From positions 1 through 64,000 of the forward strand of contig NZ_QDFY01000009.1 of NCBI RefSeq assembly GCF_003347635.1: 64,000 nucleotides of DNA. The letters are read 5' to 3'. The notes under the pieces are model-generated. The model ran no database searches and was not told the origin of the DNA. It saw nothing but the letters and a program-made list of their open reading frames with translations. Origin of the DNA: Sphingosinicella terrae (lineage in GTDB: Bacteria > Pseudomonadota > Alphaproteobacteria > Sphingomonadales > Sphingomonadaceae). Shown here one piece after another: positions 25,912-34,778 of this stretch (position 1 is the stretch's first letter; every line of letters begins with the position of its first letter). The position numbers were made by a program, and so were the translations under genes.

Positions 25912-27522
25912 ATGGCGCGCAGCACCAGGGCCGCGGCGCGGGCGGACGGCAGCGACGCCGTCGCCGTCACCGTGCGTATGTACAAGGGCATCCTCGGCGA
26001 CTGCTTCCTGCTTCGCTTCACGCGGGGTGAGCGTACCAGCCGCGTCCTCATCGACTGCGGGATCATCCAGGGCGTTGCCGGCGCCAAGGGACGCATGCAG
26101 GAGATCGCCGCCGATATCGTCGCCCAATGCGGCGGCGACGTCGCCGAAGGGCGGGCCGGCCACCTCGATCTGCTCGTCGTCACCCACGAGCATTGGGACC
26201 ATATCTCAGGCTTCGGCCAGGCCGCCGAAATCTTTATCGGCGAGGATGGCGGCCAGCCCCTGCTCGAGATCGGGCGGCTCTGGATGGCCTGGACCGAGGA
26301 TCCCGAGGACGATCTGGCGGCGGAGCTCAGGGGCCGGTTCGACCGGCGCAAGAAGGCGGTGGCGATGATGGGACTTGCCGCCGCCGGCGCGGTCAATGCC
26401 TTTGCCGCGGCGCCCGCCGAGGCCGCCACCGGGCTCGAGGCCTTCGTCGGACCGCTGGACGAAGCCGGCGCCCTCGGCTTCGGCTCGAAGCTGACCGGAC
26501 GGGCGATCATGGCGAAGTTGCAGGAGGTCGCATCCGCGACCGATTATCTCCGGCCCGGACAAGTCGTGGAGACGCCGGGCGAGGTCGCCATCCGGACTTT
26601 CGTGCTCGGGCCGCCGCGAAGCAAGGATCGGCTGTTCAAGGACAGCCCGAGTGCGGGTGACCGCAAGGAGACCTATCTCGACGAGCCGGACGTGTGCGAG
26701 GGGCCGATCCTCGCCTTGGCGGAAAAGGGCAACGAGGCCGATCTCTCCGCCTTCTCGCCATTCGCGCCGCGGCACCGCCGGCTGACGCGTCGCGAGGTCG
26801 AGCGCTGCAACGCGGCACGCGGCGACCGCGCCAGCGAGGCTCCCGACGTCTTCGGCTGGCTCCAGCGCCACTATTTCGATCCACGGCCCGGCTGCCGCTA
26901 CGAGGCGAACCGGCCGAAGGACCATGATTGCCGCAAGGACCTGTTCTGCAGCCTCGATCAGGGCCAGCGGCGGATCGACAATGACTGGATGCAGGCCGCC
27001 GGAGCGCTTGCGCTGAAGCTGGACAGCGACACCAACAATACCAGCCTCGTCCTGGCGTTCGAGCTGCCCGGCGGCGAGGTATTGCTCTTTGCCGCCGACG
27101 CCCAGGTCGGAAACTGGCTGTCCTGGCACGACCAGACCTATGCCGCCGCCGGCGGCGAGGTCACCGCCGAGGCGCTGCTCGGCCGCACCATCCTCTACAA
27201 GGTGGGGCATCATGGCAGCCACAATGCGACCCTCGACGAGAAGGGCCTGCGGATGATGCGCGATCCGCGGCTGACGGCGATGATCCCGGTGGTCGAGGCG
27301 GTCGCGAAGAAGCAGCCGGGCCATGGCTGGAAGATGCCGTTCCCGGACCTCAAGTCGGAGCTGCTGGTGCGCACAAGCGGGCGCATCCTGCGCGGCGACT
27401 GCGCGGCCGGCCGCGACCTCGACCATGGCGAGGATCGTGACCTCAAGCCCGGACGGGAGTTTCTCGACCGGGTGGCCGATCCCGATCACCAGCTCTGGGT
27501 CGAGTATCGCGTCAGCGGCTGA
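25912..27522 (+). CDS. MBL-fold metallohydrolase, ComEC-like, partner of the metallopeptidase
   Basis: The 536-aa protein has a split metallo-beta-lactamase fold. The metal motif is VVTHEHWDHISGF (HEHWDH, 92-97), the bridging Asp lies in LLFAADAQVGNW (about Asp396) and the late His in YKVGHHGSHNAT (about 429-440). These last two blocks resemble the ComEC C-terminal nuclease-like domain. A ~260-residue insertion separates the halves; it contains a small hydrophobic stretch VAMMGLAAAGAVNAFAAA (150-167) and a Cys-rich part (CRYEANRPKDHDCRKDLFC). No signal peptide. Substrate could be nucleic acid or nucleotide; this is inference. A short GC hairpin follows the gene. Confidence 0.82.
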   Translation: MARSTRAAARADGSDAVAVTVRMYKGILGDCFLLRFTRGERTSRVLIDCGIIQGVAGAKGRMQEIAADIVAQCGGDVAEGRAGHLDLLVVTHEHWDHISGFGQAAEIFIGEDGGQPLLEIGRLWMAWTEDPEDDLAAELRGRFDRRKKAVAMMGLAAAGAVNAFAAAPAEAATGLEAFVGPLDEAGALGFGSKLTGRAIMAKLQEVASATDYLRPGQVVETPGEVAIRTFVLGPPRSKDRLFKDSPSAGDRKETYLDEPDVCEGPILALAEKGNEADLSAFSPFAPRHRRLTRREVERCNAARGDRASEAPDVFGWLQRHYFDPRPGCRYEANRPKDHDCRKDLFCSLDQGQRRIDNDWMQAAGALALKLDSDTNNTSLVLAFELPGGEVLLFAADAQVGNWLSWHDQTYAAAGGEVTAEALLGRTILYKVGHHGSHNATLDEKGLRMMRDPRLTAMIPVVEAVAKKQPGHGWKMPFPDLKSELLVRTSGRILRGDCAAGRDLDHGEDRDLKPGREFLDRVADPDHQLWVEYRVSG

Positions 27523-27529
27523 ACGAATG

Positions 27530-27551
27530 GCGGCGGTTCGCCGGCCGCCGC
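27530..27551 (+). terminator. Hairpin after the MBL gene
   Basis: GCGGCGG (27530-27536) pairs with CCGCCGC (27545-27551) around an 8-nt loop, starting 7 nt after the stop codon. It is followed by TATCTTCG, a weak T-containing tract. It would close the two-gene peptidase-MBL unit. Confidence 0.45.
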
Positions 27552-27691
27552 TATCTTCGCGGCTTCAGAACGTCAGCCGGCCACCGGGCGAGAGCACCGG
27601 TGCATGCGCCTCGCGCTACGCTTCACGAAATGGGGGTTTCTCACTCCGCTTCGCAGGGGGCGGCGCCCAAGTTTGAAGCGCCGGCCCCGCC

Positions 27692-29488
27692 TCAGAAGGC
27701 CTCGGCCGGGAGCGCCATGGTAGACCTCTTGCCGGCCTTGATCGCCAGGAAGAGGGCATTCACCTGGGGCAGGATCCGGTCGAAGAAGAAGGCGGCCGAG
27801 GCGAGCTTGGCCTCGTAGAAGGCGCGGTCGGCATGCCCTTCCTCGATCCGCGCCCGCGCGATCCGAGCGGCCTTGAGGAAGGTGAAGCCGATCCCGACCA
27901 GGCCGAGCATCCGCAGATAGTCGCTCGCCGCCGCGCCGGCTTCCTCCGGATCCCTGAGGCCGCGGCGGACGATGGTTGCGGTGGTCAGCTGGAGCGCGGC
28001 GAATGCCTGGTAGAGGCCGCCGGCGAGGCCGGACAGGACGTCGTCCTTCGTCCCCGCCATTTCCTCGCACAGGCCCGAGACGGCGTGGAAGAAGGGGCGC
28101 AGCGCCCGCCCGGTATGGGCCGCCATCTTCCGTCCGACCAGGTCGAGCGCCTGGACGCCATTGGTACCTTCGTACAGCTGGGTGATGCGGGCGTCGCGGA
28201 CGAGCTGCTCGACCCCATGCTCGCGGATATAGCCGTGGCCGCCATAGGTCTGCACCGCCAGGTTCGCCGCCTCGGAGGCGAGGTCGGTGAACAGCGCCTT
28301 CACGACCGGAGTCATCAAGGCGATGAAGTCGGTGGCCTGGGCGCGCATTTCCGGATCGGCGCTGTGCTTCTCCGCATCGAGCGCGCGCGACACCCATTGG
28401 CCGAGCGCGCGGCAGCCCTCGGCGTGGACGCGCATCGTCATCAGCATCCTGCGCACGTCGGGATGGACGATGATCGGATCCGCAGGCCTGTCGGGGAAAG
28501 CCGCGCCGCCAAGCGCGCGCCCCTGGAGCCGCTCCCGGGCATAAGCGACGGCCGACTGATAGGCGGTCTCGCCGACGCCGAGGCCCTGAATGCCGACCGA
28601 GACCCGCTCGGTGTTCATCATCGTGAACATCGCCGCCAGGCCCTTGTTGGGCTCGCCGACCAGCCAGCCGGCCGCGTCGTCGAAGGCGAGCTGGCAGGTG
28701 GCCGAGGCCTTGAGCCCCATCTTGTGCTCGAGCCCCGCGACGGCGACCCCGTTGCGCGGCCCCGGCGAGCCGTCCTCCTTCGGCAGGAATTTGGGAACGA
28801 GGAACAGGCTGATTCCCTTAACGCCCTCGGGCGCGTCGGGAAGGCGGGCGAGGACGAGGTGGATCACGTTCTCGGTGAGGTCGTGGTCGCCGGACGAGAT
28901 GAAGATCTTCGACCCGCTGATCCGGTAGCTGCCGTCCGGCTGTGGGACCGCCTTGGTGCGCAACAGGCCGAGGTCGGTCCCGCAATGCGCCTCGGTGAGG
29001 CACATCGTCCCCGACCAAAGGCCGCTCACCATCTTCGGCAGATAGGCGCGCTTGATCGCGTCCGGGGCATGGCCCTCGATCGCGGTCGTCGCCCCATGGG
29101 TGAGGCCGGGATAGAGGCTGAACGACAGGTTGGCCGAGCAGATCATCTCCTCGACCAGCTTGTTCAGCCGTTCGGGCAGGCCCTGCCCGCCATATTCGGG
29201 ATCGGAGGCGAGGGCGGTCCAGCCGCCTTCGCGGAATCGGTCATAGGCCTGCTTGAAACCCGCGGGCGTGCGGACGACGCCATTGTCGAGCCGACACCCT
29301 TCCTCGTCGCCGCTGGCGTTCAGCGGGAGCAGCACCTCCTGCGCGAAGCGGGCGGCTTCCTCCAGCACGGCGTCGAGCAGATCGGGCGTGAGCTCGGAAA
29401 AGGCGTGGATCCCGCCATAGTCGCGCTCGTCGAACAGCTCGTGGAGGACGAAGCGCATGTCGCGCAGAGGGGCGTTGTAGACTTGCAT
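27692..29488 (-). CDS. Acyl-CoA dehydrogenase (long-chain type, ~600 aa)
   Basis: The 598-aa flavoenzyme has the ACAD signatures MCLTEAHCGTDLG and the catalytic-base region QLYEGTNGVQALDLVGRK (about 428-445), plus an extra C-terminal helical domain (ACAD C-terminal, about 470-590) seen in DmdC/AcdA-type enzymes. It makes the trans-2-enoyl-CoA in the first step of beta-oxidation. It is the last gene of fadA-fadB-acd, 14 nt after fadB. Related DmdC acts on methylthiopropionyl-CoA; the fatty-acid context here favours a general fatty acyl-CoA substrate. Confidence 0.92.
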   Translation of the reverse strand: MQVYNAPLRDMRFVLHELFDERDYGGIHAFSELTPDLLDAVLEEAARFAQEVLLPLNASGDEEGCRLDNGVVRTPAGFKQAYDRFREGGWTALASDPEYGGQGLPERLNKLVEEMICSANLSFSLYPGLTHGATTAIEGHAPDAIKRAYLPKMVSGLWSGTMCLTEAHCGTDLGLLRTKAVPQPDGSYRISGSKIFISSGDHDLTENVIHLVLARLPDAPEGVKGISLFLVPKFLPKEDGSPGPRNGVAVAGLEHKMGLKASATCQLAFDDAAGWLVGEPNKGLAAMFTMMNTERVSVGIQGLGVGETAYQSAVAYARERLQGRALGGAAFPDRPADPIIVHPDVRRMLMTMRVHAEGCRALGQWVSRALDAEKHSADPEMRAQATDFIALMTPVVKALFTDLASEAANLAVQTYGGHGYIREHGVEQLVRDARITQLYEGTNGVQALDLVGRKMAAHTGRALRPFFHAVSGLCEEMAGTKDDVLSGLAGGLYQAFAALQLTTATIVRRGLRDPEEAGAAASDYLRMLGLVGIGFTFLKAARIARARIEEGHADRAFYEAKLASAAFFFDRILPQVNALFLAIKAGKRSTMALPAEAF

Positions 29489-29502
29489 CGCCTTGCCTTC
29501 GA

Positions 29503-31830
29503 TCAGTTGCGAAGCGGCTTGCCGGTCTCGAGCATGTGCTCGACCCGGGCCACGGTGCGGCTGTCACGGACGCTGGCCATGAAGGCCTGGCGCTCGAGCT
29601 TGAGAAGATCGTCTTCCGCGACGATGTCGACCGGATCGGCGTCGCCGCCGGTCAGCACCTCGGCGAGACGGCCTGCGACGACCTCGTCATAGGGCGTGGC
29701 GACGCCCTTGGCGCGGAAGTCGTGGACGACGCCCGCGATCGCCGTCCGCCCGGCGGCGCCGGGGAGGCGGAAGACGGGCTTGTCCGGCGGCGCATAATCG
29801 TCGACGAGCGACAGCGCCCTGGCCTTGGCGTCGGCGAGCAGCCGGTCGCGGTTCATCGTGATCGCGTCGCCGGGCCGCAGGAACAGCAGCTCCTTCGCCT
29901 CGGCGGCGGATCGGGACACCTTGGCCGTCGAGATCGTCTCGAATGCCCGGGCCACCGCCGGCATCGGTCCCCTGGGGGCGCCCGGCGCCTTGGCGCAGCG
30001 ATCGAGCAACTCGCCATTGCCGCCCCAGCCGGGGACCAGGCCGACGCCGCATTCGACCAGGCCGATATAGCTTTCGGCATGGGCCTGGACCGCGTCGGAG
30101 TGGAGCAGGAATTCGCAGCCGCCGCCCAGCGCCATTCCTGCCGGCGCGCCGACCACGGGGAAGGGCGCATATTTGAGCGCCTTCAGCGCCTGCTGGCCGG
30201 CCGAGACCAGCCGCTCGATCTCGCTCCAGGCGGCGATGTTCACCGCGAACATCGCCAGGCCGAGATTGGCGCCGGCGGAGAAGTTCGATCCCTCATTGTA
30301 GATGACCAGCGCCTTGAACTGCGCCTTGACCAGCGGGATGGCCTTCTGGACGAGCTTCATCACCTCCTCGTCCAGCGCGTTCATCTTCGCGGTGAATTCG
30401 AGACAGGCGATTCCGTCGCCGACGTCCCAGAGCGCCGCCGAGCCGTTCTTCAGGAGCGGCGCGCCGGCGAGCTTCACGTCCTCGAGCAGCAGCACGCCTT
30501 CGGGCCGGACGATGTCGCGATAGACGCCGTCGGCGCCGAGGAACTGCCGCTTGCCGCCCTCGACCCGGTAGAAGGGCCGATCGCCCGCGGTCTCGAGGAT
30601 CGCCGGCACGTCGCGGCCTTCGTCGCGCAGGCGCGCCGCGAGCCGGCCGGGGCCGAGCCGGTCGACCAGCTCGAACGGCCCGAACTTCCAATTATAGCCC
30701 AGCTTCATCGCATCATCGATCGCGACGATGTCGTCCGCCGCCTCGCCCACCAGCATCGCCGCGTAGGAAAGGACGTTGCCGAGGATCGTCCAGGCATAGG
30801 TACCGGCCTTGCCGGGCAAGGCGACGAGCGCGGAAAGATCCTTCTCGGCGTTGCCGGGGAGCTTCTCGGGCTTGCGCTCGGGCCGGTATTCGCCGGTGCC
30901 AAGGTCGAGCGCGAGCTTGCGGCGGGCGCCGTCCGGCTGCTTGTCGAGACGGTAGAAGCCGCCTTTGCCCTTCCGCCCGGTAAAGCCTTCCGCGATCATC
31001 CTGTCGACGAGCGGCATCGGCCGCACGGTGGCGAAATAGGGGTCGCCCGCCGGGAGGGTGGCGGAAAGGCTCTTCGACAGCAGAGGCATCAGATCGACGC
31101 CGACCAGGTCGACCAGGCCGAAGATGCCGGTCCTGGGCACGCCCATCGGCCTGCCGCCGACCTGATCGGCCTCCTCGACGGTCAGCCCCTGGTCCATCGC
31201 GGCGTTGATCGCGACCGCCAGCCAGTAGGTGCCGATGCGGTTGGCGATGAAGCCGGGCGTGTCCTTGGCGCGGACGATGCGCTTGCCCATCATCCGGTCG
31301 ACGAAATCCTCGACCCGTCCGGCCACCGCATCCTCGGTGTCGGGGCCGCGGACGATCTCGATGAGCCGCATGTAGCGCGGCGGATTGAAGAAGTGGGTGA
31401 TGAGGAAGTCGCGCCGGAACGGCTCCGAACGCCCCTCGACCAGATGGCCGAGCGGGATGGTCGAGGTGTTGGACGATACGGCCGTCCCCGGCCGCTTCAG
31501 CGTCTCGAGCTTCGCATAGAGCGCCTGCTTGATATCGAGCCGCTCGACGATCGCCTCGACGATCCAGTCGCACTCGGCGACGCGGGCGAGATGGTCGTCG
31601 ATATTACCGGTCTCGACCAGCTTCGCCGTGGATCGCGACATGAACGGCGCCGGCTCGGTCTTCAGCATCTTCGCGACCGCGCCCTTGGCGACGGCATCGC
31701 GGTCCGCCCCGTCCTTGGGGACGATGTCGAGCAGCAGCACGGGCACGCCGGCATTGGCGATCTGGGCGGCGATGCCGGCGCCCATCACGCCGGCGCCGAT
31801 CACGCAGACCTTCCGGATCGGGTCGGCCAT
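29503..31830 (-). CDS. fadB: Fused 3-hydroxyacyl-CoA dehydrogenase / enoyl-CoA hydratase
   Basis: The 775-aa protein has an N-terminal NAD-binding 3-hydroxyacyl-CoA dehydrogenase (GAGVMGAGIAAQIA, residues about 12-25) with its C-terminal helical domain (GIFGLVDLVGVDL), and a C-terminal crotonase-like domain from about residue 470 (NFSAGANLGL, GGGCEFLLHSDAVQ, VECGVGLVPGWGG). This domain order is the reverse of E. coli FadB, where the hydratase is first, and is the usual alphaproteobacterial form. The start ATG 31830 is 1 nt after the fadA stop. The hydratase half keeps a Glu in VECGVGLVPG, so both steps are likely active. Confidence 0.93.
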   Translation of the reverse strand: MADPIRKVCVIGAGVMGAGIAAQIANAGVPVLLLDIVPKDGADRDAVAKGAVAKMLKTEPAPFMSRSTAKLVETGNIDDHLARVAECDWIVEAIVERLDIKQALYAKLETLKRPGTAVSSNTSTIPLGHLVEGRSEPFRRDFLITHFFNPPRYMRLIEIVRGPDTEDAVAGRVEDFVDRMMGKRIVRAKDTPGFIANRIGTYWLAVAINAAMDQGLTVEEADQVGGRPMGVPRTGIFGLVDLVGVDLMPLLSKSLSATLPAGDPYFATVRPMPLVDRMIAEGFTGRKGKGGFYRLDKQPDGARRKLALDLGTGEYRPERKPEKLPGNAEKDLSALVALPGKAGTYAWTILGNVLSYAAMLVGEAADDIVAIDDAMKLGYNWKFGPFELVDRLGPGRLAARLRDEGRDVPAILETAGDRPFYRVEGGKRQFLGADGVYRDIVRPEGVLLLEDVKLAGAPLLKNGSAALWDVGDGIACLEFTAKMNALDEEVMKLVQKAIPLVKAQFKALVIYNEGSNFSAGANLGLAMFAVNIAAWSEIERLVSAGQQALKALKYAPFPVVGAPAGMALGGGCEFLLHSDAVQAHAESYIGLVECGVGLVPGWGGNGELLDRCAKAPGAPRGPMPAVARAFETISTAKVSRSAAEAKELLFLRPGDAITMNRDRLLADAKARALSLVDDYAPPDKPVFRLPGAAGRTAIAGVVHDFRAKGVATPYDEVVAGRLAEVLTGGDADPVDIVAEDDLLKLERQAFMASVRDSRTVARVEHMLETGKPLRN

Positions 31831-31831
31831 C

Positions 31832-32965
31832 TTATGGGCGCTCCAGCACCGTGGCGATGCCCTGGCCGCCGCCGATGCACTGGGTGGCCAGCGCATAGCG
31901 GCCGCCCTCGCGCTCGAGCAGGGCCGCGGCCTTACCGACGATGCGCGCGCCGGTGGCGCCGAGCGGATGTCCGATCGCGATCGCGCCGCCGTCGACGTTG
32001 ATCGTCTCTTCCCTGAGGCCGAGGTCGCGGATGCAGGCGATCGCCTGGCTGGCGAACGCCTCGTTGATTTCGACGATGTCGAGGTCGGAGGCGGCGATGC
32101 CGGCCCGCTCCAGCGCCCTGGTCGAGGCGCCGATCGGCCCGAGCCCCATCGTTTCGGGCTCGCAGCCGGAGATGGCCACGGACTTGATCCGCGCGAGTAT
32201 CTTGAGGCCGTTGCGCCTCGCGAATTCCTCGGAGGTCACCAGCACCGCGCTGGCGCCGTCGGTGAGCGGCGAGGAGGTGCCGGCGGTGACGGTGCCGTCC
32301 TCGCTGAAGGCGGGCTTCAGGCCGGCAAGAACCTCGGCGCTCGTCTCCGGGCGGATCGTGCCGTCTTCGGCGACCAGGCCCGCCTTGGTGCGGATCGGGA
32401 CGATCTCGTCCGCGAGCTTGCCGCCGGCGCGGGCGGCGGCGGCCTTCTTCTGGCTGCCGACGGCGAAGGCCTCCTGGTCGGCGCGGGTGATCTGATACTT
32501 GCGGGCGACATTCTCCGCCGTCTCGCCCATGCCCATATAAGCGGCGGACCTTCCGGCGAGCTCCGGATTGGGCATCGGGTTGAAGCCGCCCATCGGCACG
32601 CGGCTCATCGATTCCAGCCCGGCGCAGATGAAGGCCTCGCCGGCACCGATCGCGATCTGACCGGCGGCGATATGGACCGCACTCATCGACGATCCGCAGA
32701 AGCGGTTGACGGTCATGCCGCCCACCGACAGCGGCAGATCGGCGAGCAGCCCGACCAGGCGCCCGGCATTGAGGCCCTGCTCCCCCTCCGGGAAGGCGCA
32801 GCCGAGGATGATGTCCTCGATGGCGGCCGGATCGACCTTGGTCTTCTCCAGCAATCCCCGGATCACCTGCGCGGCGAGCTCGTCGGGGCGAACCCGGGCG
32901 AGCTCTCCCTTGCCGGCAAGATGGAAAGGCGAACGGGCATAGCCCACGACGACCGCATTGCTCAT
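31832..32965 (-). CDS. fadA: Acetyl-CoA C-acyltransferase (3-ketoacyl-CoA thiolase)
   Basis: The 377-aa thiolase has nucleophilic Cys90 in NRFCGSSMSAVH, the GHPLGATGAR His motif (about 334) and the final CIGGGQG Cys/Gly motif. It cleaves 3-ketoacyl-CoA to acetyl-CoA and shortened acyl-CoA. First gene of the fadA-fadB-acd operon; the fadA-first order and 1-nt gap to fadB suggest coupled synthesis of one multienzyme complex. The promoter lies in the shared region with divergent fadD. Confidence 0.94.
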   Translation of the reverse strand: MSNAVVVGYARSPFHLAGKGELARVRPDELAAQVIRGLLEKTKVDPAAIEDIILGCAFPEGEQGLNAGRLVGLLADLPLSVGGMTVNRFCGSSMSAVHIAAGQIAIGAGEAFICAGLESMSRVPMGGFNPMPNPELAGRSAAYMGMGETAENVARKYQITRADQEAFAVGSQKKAAAARAGGKLADEIVPIRTKAGLVAEDGTIRPETSAEVLAGLKPAFSEDGTVTAGTSSPLTDGASAVLVTSEEFARRNGLKILARIKSVAISGCEPETMGLGPIGASTRALERAGIAASDLDIVEINEAFASQAIACIRDLGLREETINVDGGAIAIGHPLGATGARIVGKAAALLEREGGRYALATQCIGGGQGIATVLERP

Positions 32966-33004
32966 CGAAACCCTCTCGTTTCAGGGACCTGCGCTTGCTA
33001 ATGT

Positions 33005-33045
33005 CCTATAGGTAGGTTAGCTGACGTATACGTAAGCTGTATAGG
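33005..33045. promoter_or_regulatory. Divergent fadA/fadD promoters with 20-bp inverted repeat (probable MerR operator)
   Basis: AGCTGACGTATACGTAAGCT (33019-33038) is a 20-bp inverted repeat with one mismatched pair, centred on ACGTATACGT. A TATAGG box lies on each side: 33040-33045 on the plus strand (17 bp after TTAGCT, for fadD) and 33010-33005 on the minus strand (19 bp after TTACGT, for fadA). A 19-bp spacer with the operator inside is typical of MerR-controlled promoters. ACGT-centred dyads are known for MerR-type regulators of acyl-CoA catabolism. The MerR gene follows fadD. Confidence 0.65.
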
Positions 33046-33101
33046 AGCACAATGCCCCGGGGGCAACCGGTGCGTTGCGAGACGGGACGGAGAGACGGTC
33101 G

Positions 33102-34778
33102 ATGAATCCGGCGATGGCCAGCGGCATGGCTTTCGATTTCACCCCGCGGCTGGTCACCGACATGTTCGACGAGACGGTGCGGCGGCACGGGGGCCGGCCT
33201 GCGGTGGATTTCATGGGCCGACGCACCCGCTACGACGAGCTTTCCGCGCTGGTCGAAAAGGCCGCGGCCGGCCTGCAGGCGATCGGCGTCGTGCCCGGCT
33301 CTCGCGTGGCCTTGTGCCTTCCCAATGTCACCCATTATCCGGTGCTGTTCCTGGCGACGCTCAAGGCCGGCGGCATCGTCGTCAACGTCAATCCGCTCTA
33401 TGTCGAGCGCGAGCTAGCGCATCTTCTCGAGGATTCGGGCGCCGAGATCATCGCGACCTGCGACCTGCCCGAGATCCACGGTCGCGTGGCCTCGGCGGCG
33501 GCGCGGCTGGGACTGCGTCACGTCGTCACCTGCCCGATCGCCGAGGCGCTCTCGCCGCTCAAGGCGTTCGGATACAAGCTCTTCAAGCGCCGCGACATCG
33601 CCGCGCTTCCCGACGATCCCCACCATCTGAGCTTCGCCGAGCTGGTCGATCGGGGCTCCGCCTTTCGGCCGGTGGACGTGACGCCGGACGCGACCGCCGT
33701 CCTCCAATATACCGGCGGGACCACCGGCGAGCCCAAGGCGGCGATGCTGAGCCATGCCAATCTCGTTGCCAATGCCGATGCCACCTTGGCCTTCTCGGGC
33801 GGCGAGCGGGCGGAGCCGGACCGGGTCCTGGGCGTCCTGCCGCTCTTCCACGTCTTCGCCCTGACCACGGTGTTCAGCTTCGCGATCCGCACCGGCGCCG
33901 AAATGGTGCTGCTGCCGCGCTTCAACCTCGAGCAGGTGCTGAAGACGATCGCGCGCACCCGGCCGACCTACTTTCCGGCCGTGCCGACGATCTTCGCCAC
34001 GATCGCCGGCATCGCCGCCCAGCGGAAGATCGACTTTTCGGACATGCGCGCCTGCATTTCCGGGGGCGCGGCGCTCCCCGCCGAGGTGCGGCTCGCCTTC
34101 GAGCGCACGACCGGGGCCAGGCTCGTCGAGGGCTATGGTCTTTCCGAGGCGTCGCCGATCATCACCTGCAATCCGATCGACGGCATCAGCAAGGCGGGCT
34201 CGGCCGGCCCGCCTTATCCGGGCACGACCATCGAGATACGCGATCGCGACGATTCGAGCCGGCTGACGGCGATCGGAGAGCCGGGCGAGATCTGCGCCCG
34301 CGGGCCCCAGGTGATGAAGGGCTATTGGAACCGGCCGGAGGCGACCGCCGCCGTCTTCGTCGACGGGGCGCTGCGCACCGGCGACGTCGGCTATCTCGAC
34401 GAGGAGGGCTATCTGTTCATCGTCGACCGCATCAAGGACGTGATCATCGCCGGCGGCTACAACGTCTATCCTCGGGTGATCGAGGAGGCGCTCTACGAGC
34501 ATCCCGCGGTCGCCGAGGCGGTGGTGATCGGCGTCGACGATCCCTATCGCGGCCAGGCACCCAAGGCCTTCGTCACCCTCGTCGCCGGCGAGGCGGCCAC
34601 GCCGGAGGCGCTGCGCGACTTCCTGCGCGACAAGGTCAGCAAGATCGAGCTGCCGCGCGAGGTGGAGATAAGGGACAGCCTTCCCAAGACGCTGATCGGC
34701 AAGCTCTCGAAGAAGGAGCTGGTCGCGGAGGAGAAGGCCAAGGCGGCCCTCGCCCAACCGCCGGAGGACGCCGTTTGA
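33102..34778 (+). CDS. fadD: Long-chain fatty acid-CoA ligase
   Basis: The 558-aa ANL-superfamily enzyme has the P-loop YTGGTTGEPKAAM (about 205-217), the VEGYGLSEASP A5 motif, TGDVGYLDEEGYL (A7) and the C-terminal GGYNVYPRVIEEAL with catalytic Lys in LIGKLSKKEL. It activates fatty acids to acyl-CoA at the expense of ATP. ATG 33102 was chosen because a purine-rich GGGACGGAGAGA site precedes it. The stop overlaps the start of the MerR gene, so regulator and ligase are co-expressed. Confidence 0.93.
   Translation: MNPAMASGMAFDFTPRLVTDMFDETVRRHGGRPAVDFMGRRTRYDELSALVEKAAAGLQAIGVVPGSRVALCLPNVTHYPVLFLATLKAGGIVVNVNPLYVERELAHLLEDSGAEIIATCDLPEIHGRVASAAARLGLRHVVTCPIAEALSPLKAFGYKLFKRRDIAALPDDPHHLSFAELVDRGSAFRPVDVTPDATAVLQYTGGTTGEPKAAMLSHANLVANADATLAFSGGERAEPDRVLGVLPLFHVFALTTVFSFAIRTGAEMVLLPRFNLEQVLKTIARTRPTYFPAVPTIFATIAGIAAQRKIDFSDMRACISGGAALPAEVRLAFERTTGARLVEGYGLSEASPIITCNPIDGISKAGSAGPPYPGTTIEIRDRDDSSRLTAIGEPGEICARGPQVMKGYWNRPEATAAVFVDGALRTGDVGYLDEEGYLFIVDRIKDVIIAGGYNVYPRVIEEALYEHPAVAEAVVIGVDDPYRGQAPKAFVTLVAGEAATPEALRDFLRDKVSKIELPREVEIRDSLPKTLIGKLSKKELVAEEKAKAALAQPPEDAV

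Noticed and set aside
29536-32001. An 821-codon plus-strand frame opposite fadB
   Set aside because: Antisense of a clear fused dehydrogenase/hydratase; composition is Arg/Gly/His-rich as expected for a shadow frame.
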